Source: Actinomycetales bacterium (GTDB lineage: Bacteria > Actinomycetota > Actinomycetes > Mycobacteriales > Mycobacteriaceae). From it: a stretch of DNA of 17,081 bases. This document shows, in pieces, positions 1 to 9,069 of the stretch (positions within the stretch are counted from its first letter, which is position 1; each line of letters starts with the position of its first letter). The translations under genes were made by a program, and so were the position numbers. The notes under the pieces were generated by a model. The model was given only the letters and a program-made list of their open reading frames with translations, was not told the origin of the DNA and searched no databases. The stretch covers positions 1-17,081 of the forward strand of contig DUTZ01000561.1 in NCBI GenBank assembly GCA_012841845.1, written 5' to 3'.

Positions 1-67
1 CGGCGGGTAACCCGCCGGGTGCACCCCGACGGCGGGCCCGCCGATGCGGCATCCGGGCCCCCGGATG
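1..67. repeat. Cluster of four GC-rich palindromes upstream of dxr
   Basis: Four inverted repeats are packed into the first 67 bases. They are 1-17 (GGCGGGT/ACCCGCC arms around a central A), 17-26 (GGGTGCACCC), 31-42 (GGCGGGCCCGCC) and 50-67 (CATCCGGG, two bases, CCCGGATG). Each arm match is exact. They could form the terminator of an upstream gene lying outside the window, or a structured leader of dxr. No T-tract follows, so neither role is proven. Their presence argues that the upstream in-frame GTG at position 19 is not the dxr start. Confidence 0.5.
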
Positions 68-81
68 TGGACAATGGCGGG

Positions 82-1245
82 GTGACCACGCGCGTTCTCG
101 TCCTCGGCAGCACCGGCTCGATCGGCACCCAGGCCCTCGAGGTGACCTCCGGTGCCGAGCCCGGCCGCTTCACGGTGGTGGGGCTGGCCGCCGGGGGTGG
201 CCGGATCGACCTGCTGGCCGAGCAGATCGCGGCCACCGGGGCGCGCGCGGTGGCCGTCTCCGATCCCGCCGCCGCGGACCGGATCCGGACGGAGTTCCCC
301 GACGCCACGGTGTTCGACGGGCCCGGCGCGGCCACGGCTCTCGTCGAGGAGGTGGGCGCCGACGTCGTCCTCAACGGCATCGACGGCTCGATCGGGCTCG
401 GCCCGACCCTCGCCGCGCTCCGGACGGGGGCCCGCCTGGCGCTGGCCAACAAGGAGTCGCTCGTGGCCGGCGGCGCGCTCGTGACCGGCGCGGCGGCCCC
501 CGGACAGCTGGTCCCCGTGGACTCCGAGCACTCGGCCATGGCGCAGTGCCTGCGAGCGGGTACCGCCGACGAGGTGGACCGGCTCGTGCTCACCGCCTCC
601 GGCGGGCCGTTCCGTGGCCGCACCCGCGCGGAACTGGCCGACGTGACCGCCGAGCAGGCGCTCGAACACCCGACGTGGGCGATGGGCCGGATGATCACCC
701 TCAACTCGGCCACGCTGGTCAACAAGTCGCTCGAGCTCATCGAGGCCCACCTGCTGTTCGGGGTGCCGTACGAGCGGATCGACGTCACCGTCCACCCGCA
801 GTCCGTGGTCCACTCCGCCGTCACGTTCGTCGACGGCGCCACGGTGGCCAAGGCCTCGCCGCCGTCCATGAAGCTGCCCATCGCGCTCGCGCTGGGGTGG
901 CCGGACCGTGTCCCGGGGGCCTCGACGCCCCTGGACTTCACGCGGACCCACACGTGGACCTTCGAGCCCGTGGACACCGGGACGTTCCCCGCGATCACCG
1001 TGGCCCGCGCCGCCGGCGAGGCGGGCGGGTTGCGCACCGCCGTGTTCAACGCCGCCAACGAGGAGGCGGCGCCGGCGTTCCTCGACGGCCGGATCGGGTT
1101 CTGCGACATCGTGGACGTCGTGGCGGAGACCGTGGAGGCCGCGGACGCGTGGTCGGCCGACCCCCGCGACCTGGACGACGTCACCGCCGCGGAGGACTGG
1201 GCCCGCCGTCACGCCGCCGGGCTCGTCGCCGGCCGGGAGCGCTGA
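82..1245 (+). CDS. dxr: 1-deoxy-D-xylulose 5-phosphate reductoisomerase
   Basis: This cytoplasmic enzyme converts 1-deoxy-D-xylulose 5-phosphate to 2-C-methyl-D-erythritol 4-phosphate with NADPH and a divalent metal; it is the committed step of the MEP isoprenoid pathway. From the GTG at 82 the protein has 387 residues, normal for the family. The NADPH-binding loop GSTGSIG is at residues 9-15. [12 protein letters not shown], the metal-binding PVDSEHSA (Asp147, Glu149) and NKSLELIEA (Glu218) follow, then HPQSVVHS and the C-terminal NAANEEA. An in-frame GTG at 19 would add 21 residues, but that stretch is full of palindromes and has no family similarity I recognise, so 82 is preferred. GACAAT at 70-75, six bases before the start, could be a -10 box for a leaderless transcript. 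The next gene, rip1, begins 3 bases after the stop. Identification is firm; the start is likely. Confidence 0.97.
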   Translation: MTTRVLVLGSTGSIGTQALEVTSGAEPGRFTVVGLAAGGGRIDLLAEQIAATGARAVAVSDPAAADRIRTEFPDATVFDGPGAATALVEEVGADVVLNGIDGSIGLGPTLAALRTGARLALANKESLVAGGALVTGAAAPGQLVPVDSEHSAMAQCLRAGTADEVDRLVLTASGGPFRGRTRAELADVTAEQALEHPTWAMGRMITLNSATLVNKSLELIEAHLLFGVPYERIDVTVHPQSVVHSAVTFVDGATVAKASPPSMKLPIALALGWPDRVPGASTPLDFTRTHTWTFEPVDTGTFPAITVARAAGEAGGLRTAVFNAANEEAAPAFLDGRIGFCDIVDVVAETVEAADAWSADPRDLDDVTAAEDWARRHAAGLVAGRER

Positions 1246-1248
1246 GTC

Positions 1249-2493
1249 GTGCTCGCCGTCGGCATCGTCCTCTTCGCGCTCGGGATCATGGTCTCGATCG
1301 TGCTCCACGAGTACGGGCACATGCGGGTCGCGCAGGCCACGGGCATGAAGGTCCGCCGCTTCTTCGTGGGCTTCGGCCCCACCCTGTGGTCCACCCACCG
1401 CGGGGGTATCGAGTACGGGCTCAAGGCGATCCCGCTCGGCGGATTCTGCGACATCGCCGGCATGACGGCGTACGACCGGCTGGATCCGGAGGACGAACCC
1501 AGGGCGATGTGGCGCCAGGCGTGGTGGAAGCGCGTCGCCGTCCTGCTCGCCGGCCCCGTGATGAACATCATCCTGGCGATCGTCCTGTTCTACGTGGTGG
1601 CCGTGGGCTGGGGACTCGCCAACCAGGACGTCAAGTCCATCCCGACGCAGGAGGTGGCGGCCCTCGTCGGCGAGACCTGCGAACCCGGGGCGGTCGACGC
1701 GGACGGCGCCCCGGTCTGCGGGGAGGGCGTGGGACCGGCGGGTACCGCGGGGATCCGGGCGGGCGACCGCATCACCGCCGTCGACGGCGAGGCGGTCCAC
1801 AACTGGGCCGAGGTCGCCCCGCTCGTGACCGGCCGGGCGGGCGAGACCGTCACGGTCACCGTGGACCGGGCGGGGGAGCAGGTGACGGCCGGGGTGGACG
1901 TGGCGGCGCTCCCGGTGGCGGGGCAGGCGGACCGGGGCGTGCTCGGTGTCTCGCTCGACGAGGACGCGATCCCCGCGCACTACCGCGACGACCCCGACTA
2001 CCAGCCCTGGCACACGTACGACGCCGTGGCGGCGATCCCGGCGACGTTCGTGTTCACCGGCCAGATGATCGAGCTCACTCTGGAGGGGCTCGCCTCGTTC
2101 CCGTCCAAGATCCCCGGAGTCGCGGCGTCGATCTTCGGGGCCGAGCGGGCCGAGGACTCGCCCGTGTCGGTCGTGGGTGCGAGCCACATCGGCGGGCAGG
2201 CCGTCGAGCGGGGCATGTGGGAGGTGTTCCTGCTCTTCCTCGCCGGACTCAACCTGTTCCTCGGGGCGTTTAACCTCGTCCCGCTGACGCCCTTCGACGG
2301 CGGACACATCGCGGTGGTGTTCTACGAGAAGATCCGCGACGCGCTGCGCCGCGTCCGCGGCCTGGCCCCCGGCGGGCCGGCCGACTACGAGAAGCTTGCT
2401 CCGCTGACGATGGGGGTGTTCGTGATCCTCATCGGCGTCTCCGCGATCGTCATCACCGCCGACTTCGTCAACCCCATCCTCCTCCCCGGGTGA
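1249..2493 (+). CDS. rip1: Rip1-type site-2 intramembrane zinc metalloprotease (RseP/S2P family)
   Basis: This is a membrane-embedded zinc protease that makes the second cut in regulated intramembrane proteolysis. The mycobacterial orthologue Rip1 cleaves anti-sigma factors and affects envelope composition. The 414-residue product carries HEYGH at residues 20-24 in the first membrane helix (zinc ligands His20 and His24, catalytic Glu21). A second hydrophobic segment containing LAGPVMN lies around 96-120, a PDZ-like region around 160-220, and the third-ligand motif [13 protein letters not shown] near 340-352 with Asp350. A last helix lies near the C-terminus. The GTG start is 3 bases after the dxr stop, so the two are co-transcribed. 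The order dxr - rip1 - ispG is conserved in Mycobacterium, which supports orthology. Substrates cannot be read from the sequence. Confidence 0.95.
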   Translation: MLAVGIVLFALGIMVSIVLHEYGHMRVAQATGMKVRRFFVGFGPTLWSTHRGGIEYGLKAIPLGGFCDIAGMTAYDRLDPEDEPRAMWRQAWWKRVAVLLAGPVMNIILAIVLFYVVAVGWGLANQDVKSIPTQEVAALVGETCEPGAVDADGAPVCGEGVGPAGTAGIRAGDRITAVDGEAVHNWAEVAPLVTGRAGETVTVTVDRAGEQVTAGVDVAALPVAGQADRGVLGVSLDEDAIPAHYRDDPDYQPWHTYDAVAAIPATFVFTGQMIELTLEGLASFPSKIPGVAASIFGAERAEDSPVSVVGASHIGGQAVERGMWEVFLLFLAGLNLFLGAFNLVPLTPFDGGHIAVVFYEKIRDALRRVRGLAPGGPADYEKLAPLTMGVFVILIGVSAIVITADFVNPILLPG

Positions 2494-2524
2494 GGCGCCC
2501 CTCGCGCGTCCGCCCACGGACCCG

Positions 2525-2530
2525 GATAAT
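2525..2530 (+). promoter_or_regulatory. Possible -10 element upstream of ispG
   Basis: GATAAT lies 51 bases upstream of the preferred ispG start, in the short gap after rip1. It keeps the key A and final T of an actinobacterial -10 box, and AT-rich hexamers are rare in this DNA. No -35 match is visible at the expected spacing. It could provide ispG with transcription independent of dxr-rip1. The assignment is weak. Confidence 0.3.
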
Positions 2531-2567
2531 GGCGTGCGGGACGCACGACCACCCCTGCAGCCCCTAC

Positions 2568-2573
2568 GGAAGG
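2568..2573 (+). promoter_or_regulatory. Ribosome binding site that decides the ispG start
   Basis: GGAAGG lies 8 bases before the GTG at 2582. The alternative upstream GTG at 2534 has no comparable site and would add 16 residues not typical of IspG. Confidence 0.7.
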
Positions 2574-2581
2574 CCCTAGAC

Positions 2582-3775
<1,194 letters not shown>

Positions 3776-3779
3776 GGCC

Positions 3780-4631
3780 GTGACCGACACGGTTCCGGCC
3801 CCGACGGGGACCGACGGCTGCCGCGCGGTGCGCCCCGGCGAGGCCCGGGCCGTGGCCGAGGTGCTGGCGGGGGACCCGCTGGTGGCCTGTCCGTCCGCGG
3901 AGGCGTTCGCCCGGACCGGCGTCCGGCCGGGCCCCGAGGGGCGCTTTCTCACGCACGGCGGTCCCGGGCGGTCTCTGCTCTTCGTGGGGAACTCGGTGCT
4001 GCCCCTGCGGGGCGGACGCGACGACCTGCGCGCGTTCGGCCACGCCGTGGCCGACGTGGCCGCGGGCCCGCTGTCCGTGCACGGACGCCGCGAGTACGTC
4101 GCCGCCGTGTGGGACACGCTCGGTGACTACTGGGATGCGCGGGAGATCCGCGACCGCCAGGTCCTCATGGTCGACCGGGGCCGGGCCTCCGTCGGTCCCG
4201 CCCACCCCGGCGTCCGCCCGGCGGCGCTCGGGGAGTTCGATCTCGTCCTGCCCGCGGCCGCGGCGATGTACCGGGAGGAACTCGGCGCGGACCCCTTCGA
4301 GGTGGGCGGGGGTGTGCCGTTCCGGCGGCGGGTGGCCCGGGCGCTCGCCCGGGGCCGCACGTGGGTGTGGGTGGACCGCGGCGAGGTGGTGTTCAAGGCC
4401 GACGTGTCGGCGGAATCGACCCGGGTCGCCCAGCTCCAGGGGATCTGGGTGCGCCCGGAGCGGCGGGGGACCGGGGTGGGTACGGCCGGTACGGCCGCCG
4501 TCTGCGCCGCGCTCCGGCGCCGCGGTCTCACCCCGTCGCTCGTGGTCAACGAGACCAACGTGGCGGCGGTCCGGGCGTACCGACGCGCCGGCTTCACCGT
4601 CGCCGTCGCCTACACCACTGTACTGGTGTAG
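3780..4631 (+). CDS. GNAT-family N-acetyltransferase with N-terminal DUF4081-like domain
   Basis: The 283-residue product resembles the actinobacterial family of M. tuberculosis Rv2867c, which sits in the same place after gcpE. Residues of about 20-110 form the family's N-terminal DUF4081-like region. The C-terminal half is a GNAT acetyltransferase fold. The acetyl-CoA pyrophosphate-binding loop is RRGTGVG at 228-234, preceded by the beta-strand LQGIWVRPE, and NETNVAAVRAYRRAGF at 257-272 is the usual alpha4 region. The acceptor substrate is unknown. GTG at 3780 is 4 bases after the ispG stop, indicating the same transcript. A hairpin downstream may end that transcript. Confidence 0.88.
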   Translation: MTDTVPAPTGTDGCRAVRPGEARAVAEVLAGDPLVACPSAEAFARTGVRPGPEGRFLTHGGPGRSLLFVGNSVLPLRGGRDDLRAFGHAVADVAAGPLSVHGRREYVAAVWDTLGDYWDAREIRDRQVLMVDRGRASVGPAHPGVRPAALGEFDLVLPAAAAMYREELGADPFEVGGGVPFRRRVARALARGRTWVWVDRGEVVFKADVSAESTRVAQLQGIWVRPERRGTGVGTAGTAAVCAALRRRGLTPSLVVNETNVAAVRAYRRAGFTVAVAYTTVLV

Positions 4632-4655
4632 AGGGCATTTCCCGGCGGAGAGTAG

Positions 4656-4673
4656 CAGGGGCGCCGGCTCCTG
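4656..4673 (+). terminator. Candidate hairpin terminator after the dxr-ispG-GNAT operon
   Basis: Positions 4656-4662 (CAGGGGC) pair with 4667-4673 (GGCTCCTG region) through seven pairs including one G-T wobble, around a four-base loop. It begins 24 bases after the GNAT stop. A T-tract is missing, which is common in high-GC actinobacteria, so this is a plausible rather than proven terminator. Confidence 0.35.
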
Positions 4674-4738
4674 TGGGGCTGTTCCCGCCTTCCGGAAAAC
4701 CACTTCTCCACGAGTGCATTTGCGCTGGTCGGGCCCGG

Positions 4739-4765
4739 TAAAATCTCTTCGAGAATAGTGATTTT
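4739..4765 (+). promoter_or_regulatory. norZ promoter region: TAAAAT -10-like box overlapping an interrupted palindrome
   Basis: TAAAAT at 4739-4744 is one of the best -10-like hexamers in the window. It overlaps an inverted repeat with arms AAAATC (4740-4745) and GATTTT (4760-4765), six exact base pairs around 14 bases. An operator laid over a promoter in this way would suit a dimeric repressor or activator. A NO- or oxygen-responsive regulator is the natural guess because norZ is downstream, but the sequence does not identify the protein. The -35 region is poor (TGCATT at 4715-4720, 18 bases upstream). The stretch 4632-4870 is clearly AT-richer than the flanking genes. Confidence 0.45.
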
Positions 4766-4870
4766 GAAAGTGGCCGAACCTCTGTCGCGAACGGGGGGAC
4801 GGGGGCTATGTTGTCTGCGCGAGACTTCGTTCCACTCCCGTCCTCTTCGTCTGTAGCAAAGGTGGCCATC

Positions 4871-7306
4871 GTGGCGTTCAGCGTTGATCAGCAGCCCTCG
4901 AAGGCGGAGATCGCGATCTCCAAGGGATGGGTCCAGGGCGTCGCCCTGGTCATGATCTTCGGGTTCCTCATCATGGGGGTCCTCGCGTTCCGCACCTACT
5001 CCGACTCGATGCCCCAACCGAGCCGGGTCGTCACCACCGAGGGCGACGTCGTCTTCACCGGCGAGGACATCACCTCCGGGCAGGAGATCTTCCTCCGCCG
5101 TGGCCTCCAGCAGTACGGGTCGATCGTCGGCCACGGCGGCTACCTCGGGCCCGACTACACGGCCGAGTACCTCCGGCTCTCCAGCGAGCACGTGCTCGAG
5201 GACCTGCGCTCCCAGGGGGTCCGGGACCCGTCGGTGGCGCTCGTGGAGATGATGCGGGACAACCGCTACGACGAGGCGAGCGGCACGCTCGTGTTCACCC
5301 CCGAGCAGGCCCGGGCCTTCGAATCGATCCGTGCCCACTACGCCGAGTTCTTCGGGGTGGACACGACCGAGCACGGACTCATCCCGTCGGCGATCACCGA
5401 CCCGGACCAGATCCACGACCTCACGGCCTTCTTCGGCTGGACCGCGTGGGCCGGCGCCGCCGAACGCCCGGGACTCGACTACTCGTACACCAACAACTGG
5501 CCCCCGGAACCGATGGTCGAGAACCATCCCACCGCCGAGGTCCTCGTGTGGTCCGCGATGTCGCTGGTGGCGCTCCTGGGCGGACTGGGGCTGCTGTTCG
5601 CGCTCTACGGACGGTGGAGCAAGACCATCGGGTGGCACGGCAGCGAGTCACCGACGCTGGCGTTCCTCCAACCGGGGCAGGTGGGGATCACCAAGGCCCA
5701 GAAGGCCACGGCGTGGTTCTTCCTCGTCGTCGCCGTCCTGTTCCTCATCCAGCTCATGGTCGGCGGCGCGATCCAGCACTACCGCTCCGACCTCACCAGC
5801 TTCTTCGGCATCGACCTCGCGCAGGTGCTGCCGTTCAACCTCGCCCGGACGTGGCACGTTCAGCTCTCGCTGCTGTGGACCGCCGCGGCCTTCCTCGCCG
5901 CGGCGATCTTCCTCGCGCCCATCATCTCCGGCCGGGAACCGAGGCGGCAGCACTGGCTGGCGTACGGGCTGCTCGGCGCGCTGGCGGTCGTGGTCGCCGG
6001 CACGCTGGTCGGGACCGCGGTGAGCACCTTCGGCCCGGAGTGGGCGGAGGGGTCGATCTTCTTCGACCAACAGTGGGAGTACCTGGACCTGCCGCGATTC
6101 TGGCAGATCCTGCTGGTGATCGGCCTCTTCCTCTGGTTCGTCATCATCTACCGGGCGATCCGGTCGCGGCTGCGCACGGAGTCGAAGTTCAACATGCCGT
6201 GGCTGTTCCTCTACGCGGCCCTGGCGATCCCGGCCTTCTACGCGGTGGGGCTGCTCGCCGGCACCGAGACGCACCTCACGGTGGCCGAGTTCTGGCGGTT
6301 CTGGGTGGTCCACCTGTGGGTCGAGGACTTCCTCGAGCTGTTCACCACGGTGATGGTGGCCTACATCTTCGTCATGCTCGGGGTGGTCCGGCGCAAGATC
6401 GCCATCCAGATCATCTTCCTCGACATCATCCTCTACTCGGCCGGCGGCGTGATCGGCACGATGCACCACCTGTACTTCTCGGGGACACCCGTCGAGCACA
6501 TGGCCCTGGGCGCGTTCTTCTCCGCGCTCGAGGTGATCCCGCTGACCTTCCTCACCGTCGAGGCCTGGACGTTCCTCCAGCTCGGCGCCCGGCAGGAGTC
6601 GCGCAGCGCCGCCCCGTTCCCGCACCGGTGGGCGGTGATGTTCCTCGTGGCCGTGGGCTTCTGGAACTTCGTCGGCGCAGGGGTCTTCGGCTTCCTCGTC
6701 AACCTGCCGATCGTGTCCTACTACCAGATCGGCACGGCGCTCACCGCCAACCACGCGCACGGCGCGATGATGGGCGTCTACGGCATGCTGGCGATCGGCC
6801 TCGCGCTCTTCGCCCTGCGCTACGTCATCCCGCCGCAGCGCTGGCCCGACAAGCTGGCCAAGATCTCCTTCTGGTCGCTCAACATCGGTCTGGCGTGGAT
6901 GGTGTTCGCCACCCTCCTCCCGCTGGGCGTGCTGCAGCTGTGGTCGTCGGTCAACGACAGCTACGTGGAGGCCCGCTCCCTGCGCTACCTCACCGAACCC
7001 GGCAACGCCGTCCTCGAGTGGATGCGCCTGCCCGGCGACTTCCTCATGATCCTCGGCGGCGCCCTGCCGTTCCTCTGGATCGCGTGGCTCGGCGTCCGGC
7101 ACGGCATCAGGGCCACGGTCACGCGGATGGAGCCGGAGACCCTCTTCGTCGAGGAGCACGAGGCCGCCCGCGGGGACCGGACCGGTGAGATGGCCGGCGT
7201 CGGCGCGGGGACCGGGGCACAGGGTGACGACGAGGTGATCCCGCCGAGCCGGAGCCGCTACGCCTCGGACCGGCGGACGGCCGAGGACCCGGAGGCCGGG
7301 TCGTGA
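4871..7306 (+). CDS. norZ: Quinol-dependent nitric oxide reductase (qNOR, NorZ)
   Basis: This integral membrane heme-copper-oxidase relative reduces two NO to N2O with electrons from (mena)quinol, for NO detoxification or denitrification. The product has 811 residues, slightly longer than typical qNOR because of a polar C-terminal tail. After a first membrane helix comes the extracytoplasmic cytochrome-c-like region without heme c (GQEIFLRRGLQQYG), then about 13 membrane helices. Expected ligands are present: His329 (TWHVQLS), His481 and Glu485 (VHLWVED), His532-His533 (MHHLYF), and His628 and His630 (NHAHG) for the hemes and non-heme iron. I prefer GTG 4871, which has AAAGG 8 bases upstream, over ATG 4808: the intervening codons are poor in G/C third positions, unlike the genome. 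The tail contains RYASDR at 796-801. The stop overlaps the next gene by 4 bases. Confidence 0.95.
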   Translation: MAFSVDQQPSKAEIAISKGWVQGVALVMIFGFLIMGVLAFRTYSDSMPQPSRVVTTEGDVVFTGEDITSGQEIFLRRGLQQYGSIVGHGGYLGPDYTAEYLRLSSEHVLEDLRSQGVRDPSVALVEMMRDNRYDEASGTLVFTPEQARAFESIRAHYAEFFGVDTTEHGLIPSAITDPDQIHDLTAFFGWTAWAGAAERPGLDYSYTNNWPPEPMVENHPTAEVLVWSAMSLVALLGGLGLLFALYGRWSKTIGWHGSESPTLAFLQPGQVGITKAQKATAWFFLVVAVLFLIQLMVGGAIQHYRSDLTSFFGIDLAQVLPFNLARTWHVQLSLLWTAAAFLAAAIFLAPIISGREPRRQHWLAYGLLGALAVVVAGTLVGTAVSTFGPEWAEGSIFFDQQWEYLDLPRFWQILLVIGLFLWFVIIYRAIRSRLRTESKFNMPWLFLYAALAIPAFYAVGLLAGTETHLTVAEFWRFWVVHLWVEDFLELFTTVMVAYIFVMLGVVRRKIAIQIIFLDIILYSAGGVIGTMHHLYFSGTPVEHMALGAFFSALEVIPLTFLTVEAWTFLQLGARQESRSAAPFPHRWAVMFLVAVGFWNFVGAGVFGFLVNLPIVSYYQIGTALTANHAHGAMMGVYGMLAIGLALFALRYVIPPQRWPDKLAKISFWSLNIGLAWMVFATLLPLGVLQLWSSVNDSYVEARSLRYLTEPGNAVLEWMRLPGDFLMILGGALPFLWIAWLGVRHGIRATVTRMEPETLFVEEHEAARGDRTGEMAGVGAGTGAQGDDEVIPPSRSRYASDRRTAEDPEAGS

Positions 7307-7938
7307 CGGGGATCGCCGTGTCGGCCTGGCTCGCCGCCGGCTACGGTGCGGTCCTCGTCCTGGTGGCCTACGCCATCGACAGGATGGCGCGCCGCGCGCA
7401 GACCAGGCTGCAGGAGCAGCGCACGCCGGGGTTCGTCTACCACGAGGACCACGACGCCTGGCTGTGCCCCGAGGACCAATGGCTGTGGCCGCGGTCGTTC
7501 GACCCGGACAACAGGGTGATGCGCTACCGGGGAAGCCCCTCGGTGTGCAACTCGTGCCCGGTCAAGGAGAGCTGCACCAGCTCCGCGGACGGGCGCGAGA
7601 TGCGCCGGATGGTCGACACGTGGCCGGCGTCGGAGTCGGCGCGCTTCCACCGCGGGATCGCCTGCGCGGTCACGGTCGCGGCGGTGGCGTGGCCGCTCGC
7701 GTCGGTCCTCGCCGAGGACGGCTGGGCCGCCCGCGGATTCCTCCTCGGTGTCTCCCTCGCCCTGGTCGTGGCGTCCCTCCCGCTGTGGGCGCACCTGCGC
7801 CGGACGCCGGCGGACCCGCACGGCGTGCTCGTCCAGACGGTGGACCAGAACCTCGAGGTCCGCACGTCCGACGCCGACGCGCTGGCGCGCCGGCGTACCC
7901 GTTACGCCTCCGACCGGAAGGTGGTTCGTGATGTCTAG
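7303..7938 (+). CDS. Membrane-anchored four-cysteine protein, zinc-ribbon-like, unknown function
   Basis: The 211-residue protein has one membrane helix at about 5-26, a soluble region at 27-115, and a membrane hairpin at about 116-136 and 143-164. Positive charges after the first and last helices (RMARRAQTR, HLRRTP) place the soluble part in the cytoplasm. This part holds Cys55, Cys82, Cys85 and Cys91 in the pattern C-X26-C-X2-C-X5-C, with YHEDHDAWLCP, VCNSCPVKESC and GREMRR. That layout resembles the cysteine-rich segment near the C-terminus of IS1182-type transposases, but the DDE catalytic part is absent. It probably binds zinc or an iron-sulfur centre (inference). The C-terminal RYASDR at 200-205 repeats a motif in the NorZ tail. 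The start overlaps norZ as GTGA; the end overlaps the slipin gene by 8 bases. The function is not known to me. Confidence 0.85.
   Translation: MTGIAVSAWLAAGYGAVLVLVAYAIDRMARRAQTRLQEQRTPGFVYHEDHDAWLCPEDQWLWPRSFDPDNRVMRYRGSPSVCNSCPVKESCTSSADGREMRRMVDTWPASESARFHRGIACAVTVAAVAWPLASVLAEDGWAARGFLLGVSLALVVASLPLWAHLRRTPADPHGVLVQTVDQNLEVRTSDADALARRRTRYASDRKVVRDV
7916..7921 (+). promoter_or_regulatory. Ribosome binding site deciding the slipin start
   Basis: GGAAGG lies 9 bases before ATG 7931, inside the end of the preceding gene. It favours 7931 over longer in-frame starts. Confidence 0.7.
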
Positions 7939-8773
7939 TGTGGTGATCGCCCTCGTCGCGGTGATCGTCGTGGTGGGGCTGCTCGTGGCCTCGCTCCGCG
8001 TGGTCCGCGAGTACGAGCGGGTGGTGGCCTTCCGCCTGGGCCGGCTCCGCGGGGCGCTCGGGCCGGGGCTGGTGTTCATGATCCCGCTCCTCGACTCGTT
8101 GGTGAGGGTGGATCTGCGCGTGGTGACGCTGACGATCCCGCCGCAGGAGGTCATCACGCGCGACAACGTCACCGCGCGGGTCAACGCCGTGGTGATGTTC
8201 AGGGTCTCCGACCCGGTCAAGTCGGTCATGGCGGTCGAGAACCACGCCGTGGCCACCTCCCAGTTCGCGCAGACCACCCTCCGCTCCGTGGTGGGCCGCG
8301 CGGACCTCGACACGCTGCTCGCGCACCGGGCGGACCTCAACGAGGACCTCGCCGCCTCCATCGCCCGGCAGGCCGAACCGTGGGGCGTCGAGGTGTCGGT
8401 GGTGGAGATCAAGGACGTCGAGATCCCCGAGATGATGCAGCGCGCGATGGCGCGGGAGGCCGAGGCCGAGCGCGAGCGCCGCGCCAAGGTGATCAGCGCC
8501 CACGGTGAGCTCCAGGCGTCCGAGGAGCTGCGGGACGCCGCGCTGACGCTGAGCGAGGCACCGGCGTCGCTGCAGCTGAGGTACCTGCAAACCCTCCTCG
8601 AACTGGGCGCCGACCAGAACTCGACGGTCGTGTTCCCGCTCCCGATGGACGTCGTGGGCCCGCTGGTCGACGCGGTCGGGCGCATGGCCCCCGACCACGG
8701 CGCCGGGACCCGCGGACGCAACGGCGTGACCCGTAGGCCGGACATCCCCGCAGAGGAAGGTGTGACCCGATGA
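7931..8773 (+). CDS. Slipin/stomatin-type SPFH (band 7) membrane protein
   Basis: SPFH proteins oligomerise on membranes and act as scaffolds or modulators for proteases, transporters and respiratory complexes. This 280-residue example has an N-terminal hydrophobic anchor (about 4-22) and the slipin start VREYERVVAFRLGRL. A band-7 domain to about residue 180 follows, including GPGLVFMIPLLDSLVRVDLR, and then a charged helical, probably coiled-coil stretch (MAREAEAERERRAKV, about 175-215). It lacks the long repeat region of flotillins. The start overlaps the four-cysteine gene by 8 bases and the stop overlaps the next gene as ATGA, so it is translated as part of the norZ chain. A role in organising or stabilising NorZ is an inference from position only. 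Confidence 0.92.
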   Translation: MSSVVIALVAVIVVVGLLVASLRVVREYERVVAFRLGRLRGALGPGLVFMIPLLDSLVRVDLRVVTLTIPPQEVITRDNVTARVNAVVMFRVSDPVKSVMAVENHAVATSQFAQTTLRSVVGRADLDTLLAHRADLNEDLAASIARQAEPWGVEVSVVEIKDVEIPEMMQRAMAREAEAERERRAKVISAHGELQASEELRDAALTLSEAPASLQLRYLQTLLELGADQNSTVVFPLPMDVVGPLVDAVGRMAPDHGAGTRGRNGVTRRPDIPAEEGVTR

Positions 8774-9069
8774 CGGACGCTGCGAACGACCCCGCGCCCC
8801 CCGGACGGCCGGTGGTGTTGGTGCCGACCCCGCCGGGGTTCTGGATGGCGGTCCTCGGGGTGTGCATGGCCGCGATCTCCCCGCTGTTCGGGTTCCTCGT
8901 CGGCACGATCCTCGGGACCCCCGCCGGGGACCAGGTCTTCGGCCCGGCGTTCCTCGGGCTGTTCATCGGCATCGCGTTCGGTGCGGTCGGCGTGGTGGCG
9001 GCGGTGATCGGCGGACGCCGGCTCTGGGTGGCCCTGCACCGGGACGGAACCGCGGAGCCGGCGTCGTGA
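8770..9069 (+). CDS. Small membrane protein, 99 residues, unknown function
   Basis: The product has a short proline-rich cytoplasmic N-terminus and two predicted membrane helices (about 24-46 and 62-84), with a short polar C-terminus. I recognise no domain. AGGAAGG at 8754-8760 is 9 bases before the ATG, and the ATG overlaps the slipin stop by 4 bases (ATGA). Third positions are G/C as in the neighbouring genes, which supports real coding. It belongs to the norZ chain. Confidence 0.8.
   Translation: MTDAANDPAPPGRPVVLVPTPPGFWMAVLGVCMAAISPLFGFLVGTILGTPAGDQVFGPAFLGLFIGIAFGAVGVVAAVIGGRRLWVALHRDGTAEPAS

Noticed and set aside
19..81. N-terminal extension of Dxr from GTG 19
   Set aside because: The extension falls in the palindrome cluster and does not resemble Dxr N-termini; GTG 82 gives the normal start [15 protein letters not shown].
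4807..4812. TATGTT as a -10 box for norZ
   Set aside because: It fits TANNNT but has no -35-like sequence at 16-18 bases upstream; TAAAAT at 4739 is closer to consensus and lies in the AT-rich patch.
4884..4890. TTGATCA as an FNR/CRP-type site
   Set aside because: Only one half-site is recognisable, and it lies inside the coding region after the preferred norZ start.
5648..7159. A 503-codon minus-strand frame opposite norZ
   Set aside because: Charged, low-complexity translation that mirrors the hydrophobic norZ codons; no motifs and no credible start signal.
7303..7938. Transposase remnant or insertion sequence
   Set aside because: The four-cysteine segment resembles a transposase region, but there is no DDE domain, no terminal inverted repeats and no target duplication. 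The frame is intact, with membrane helices and coupled neighbours.
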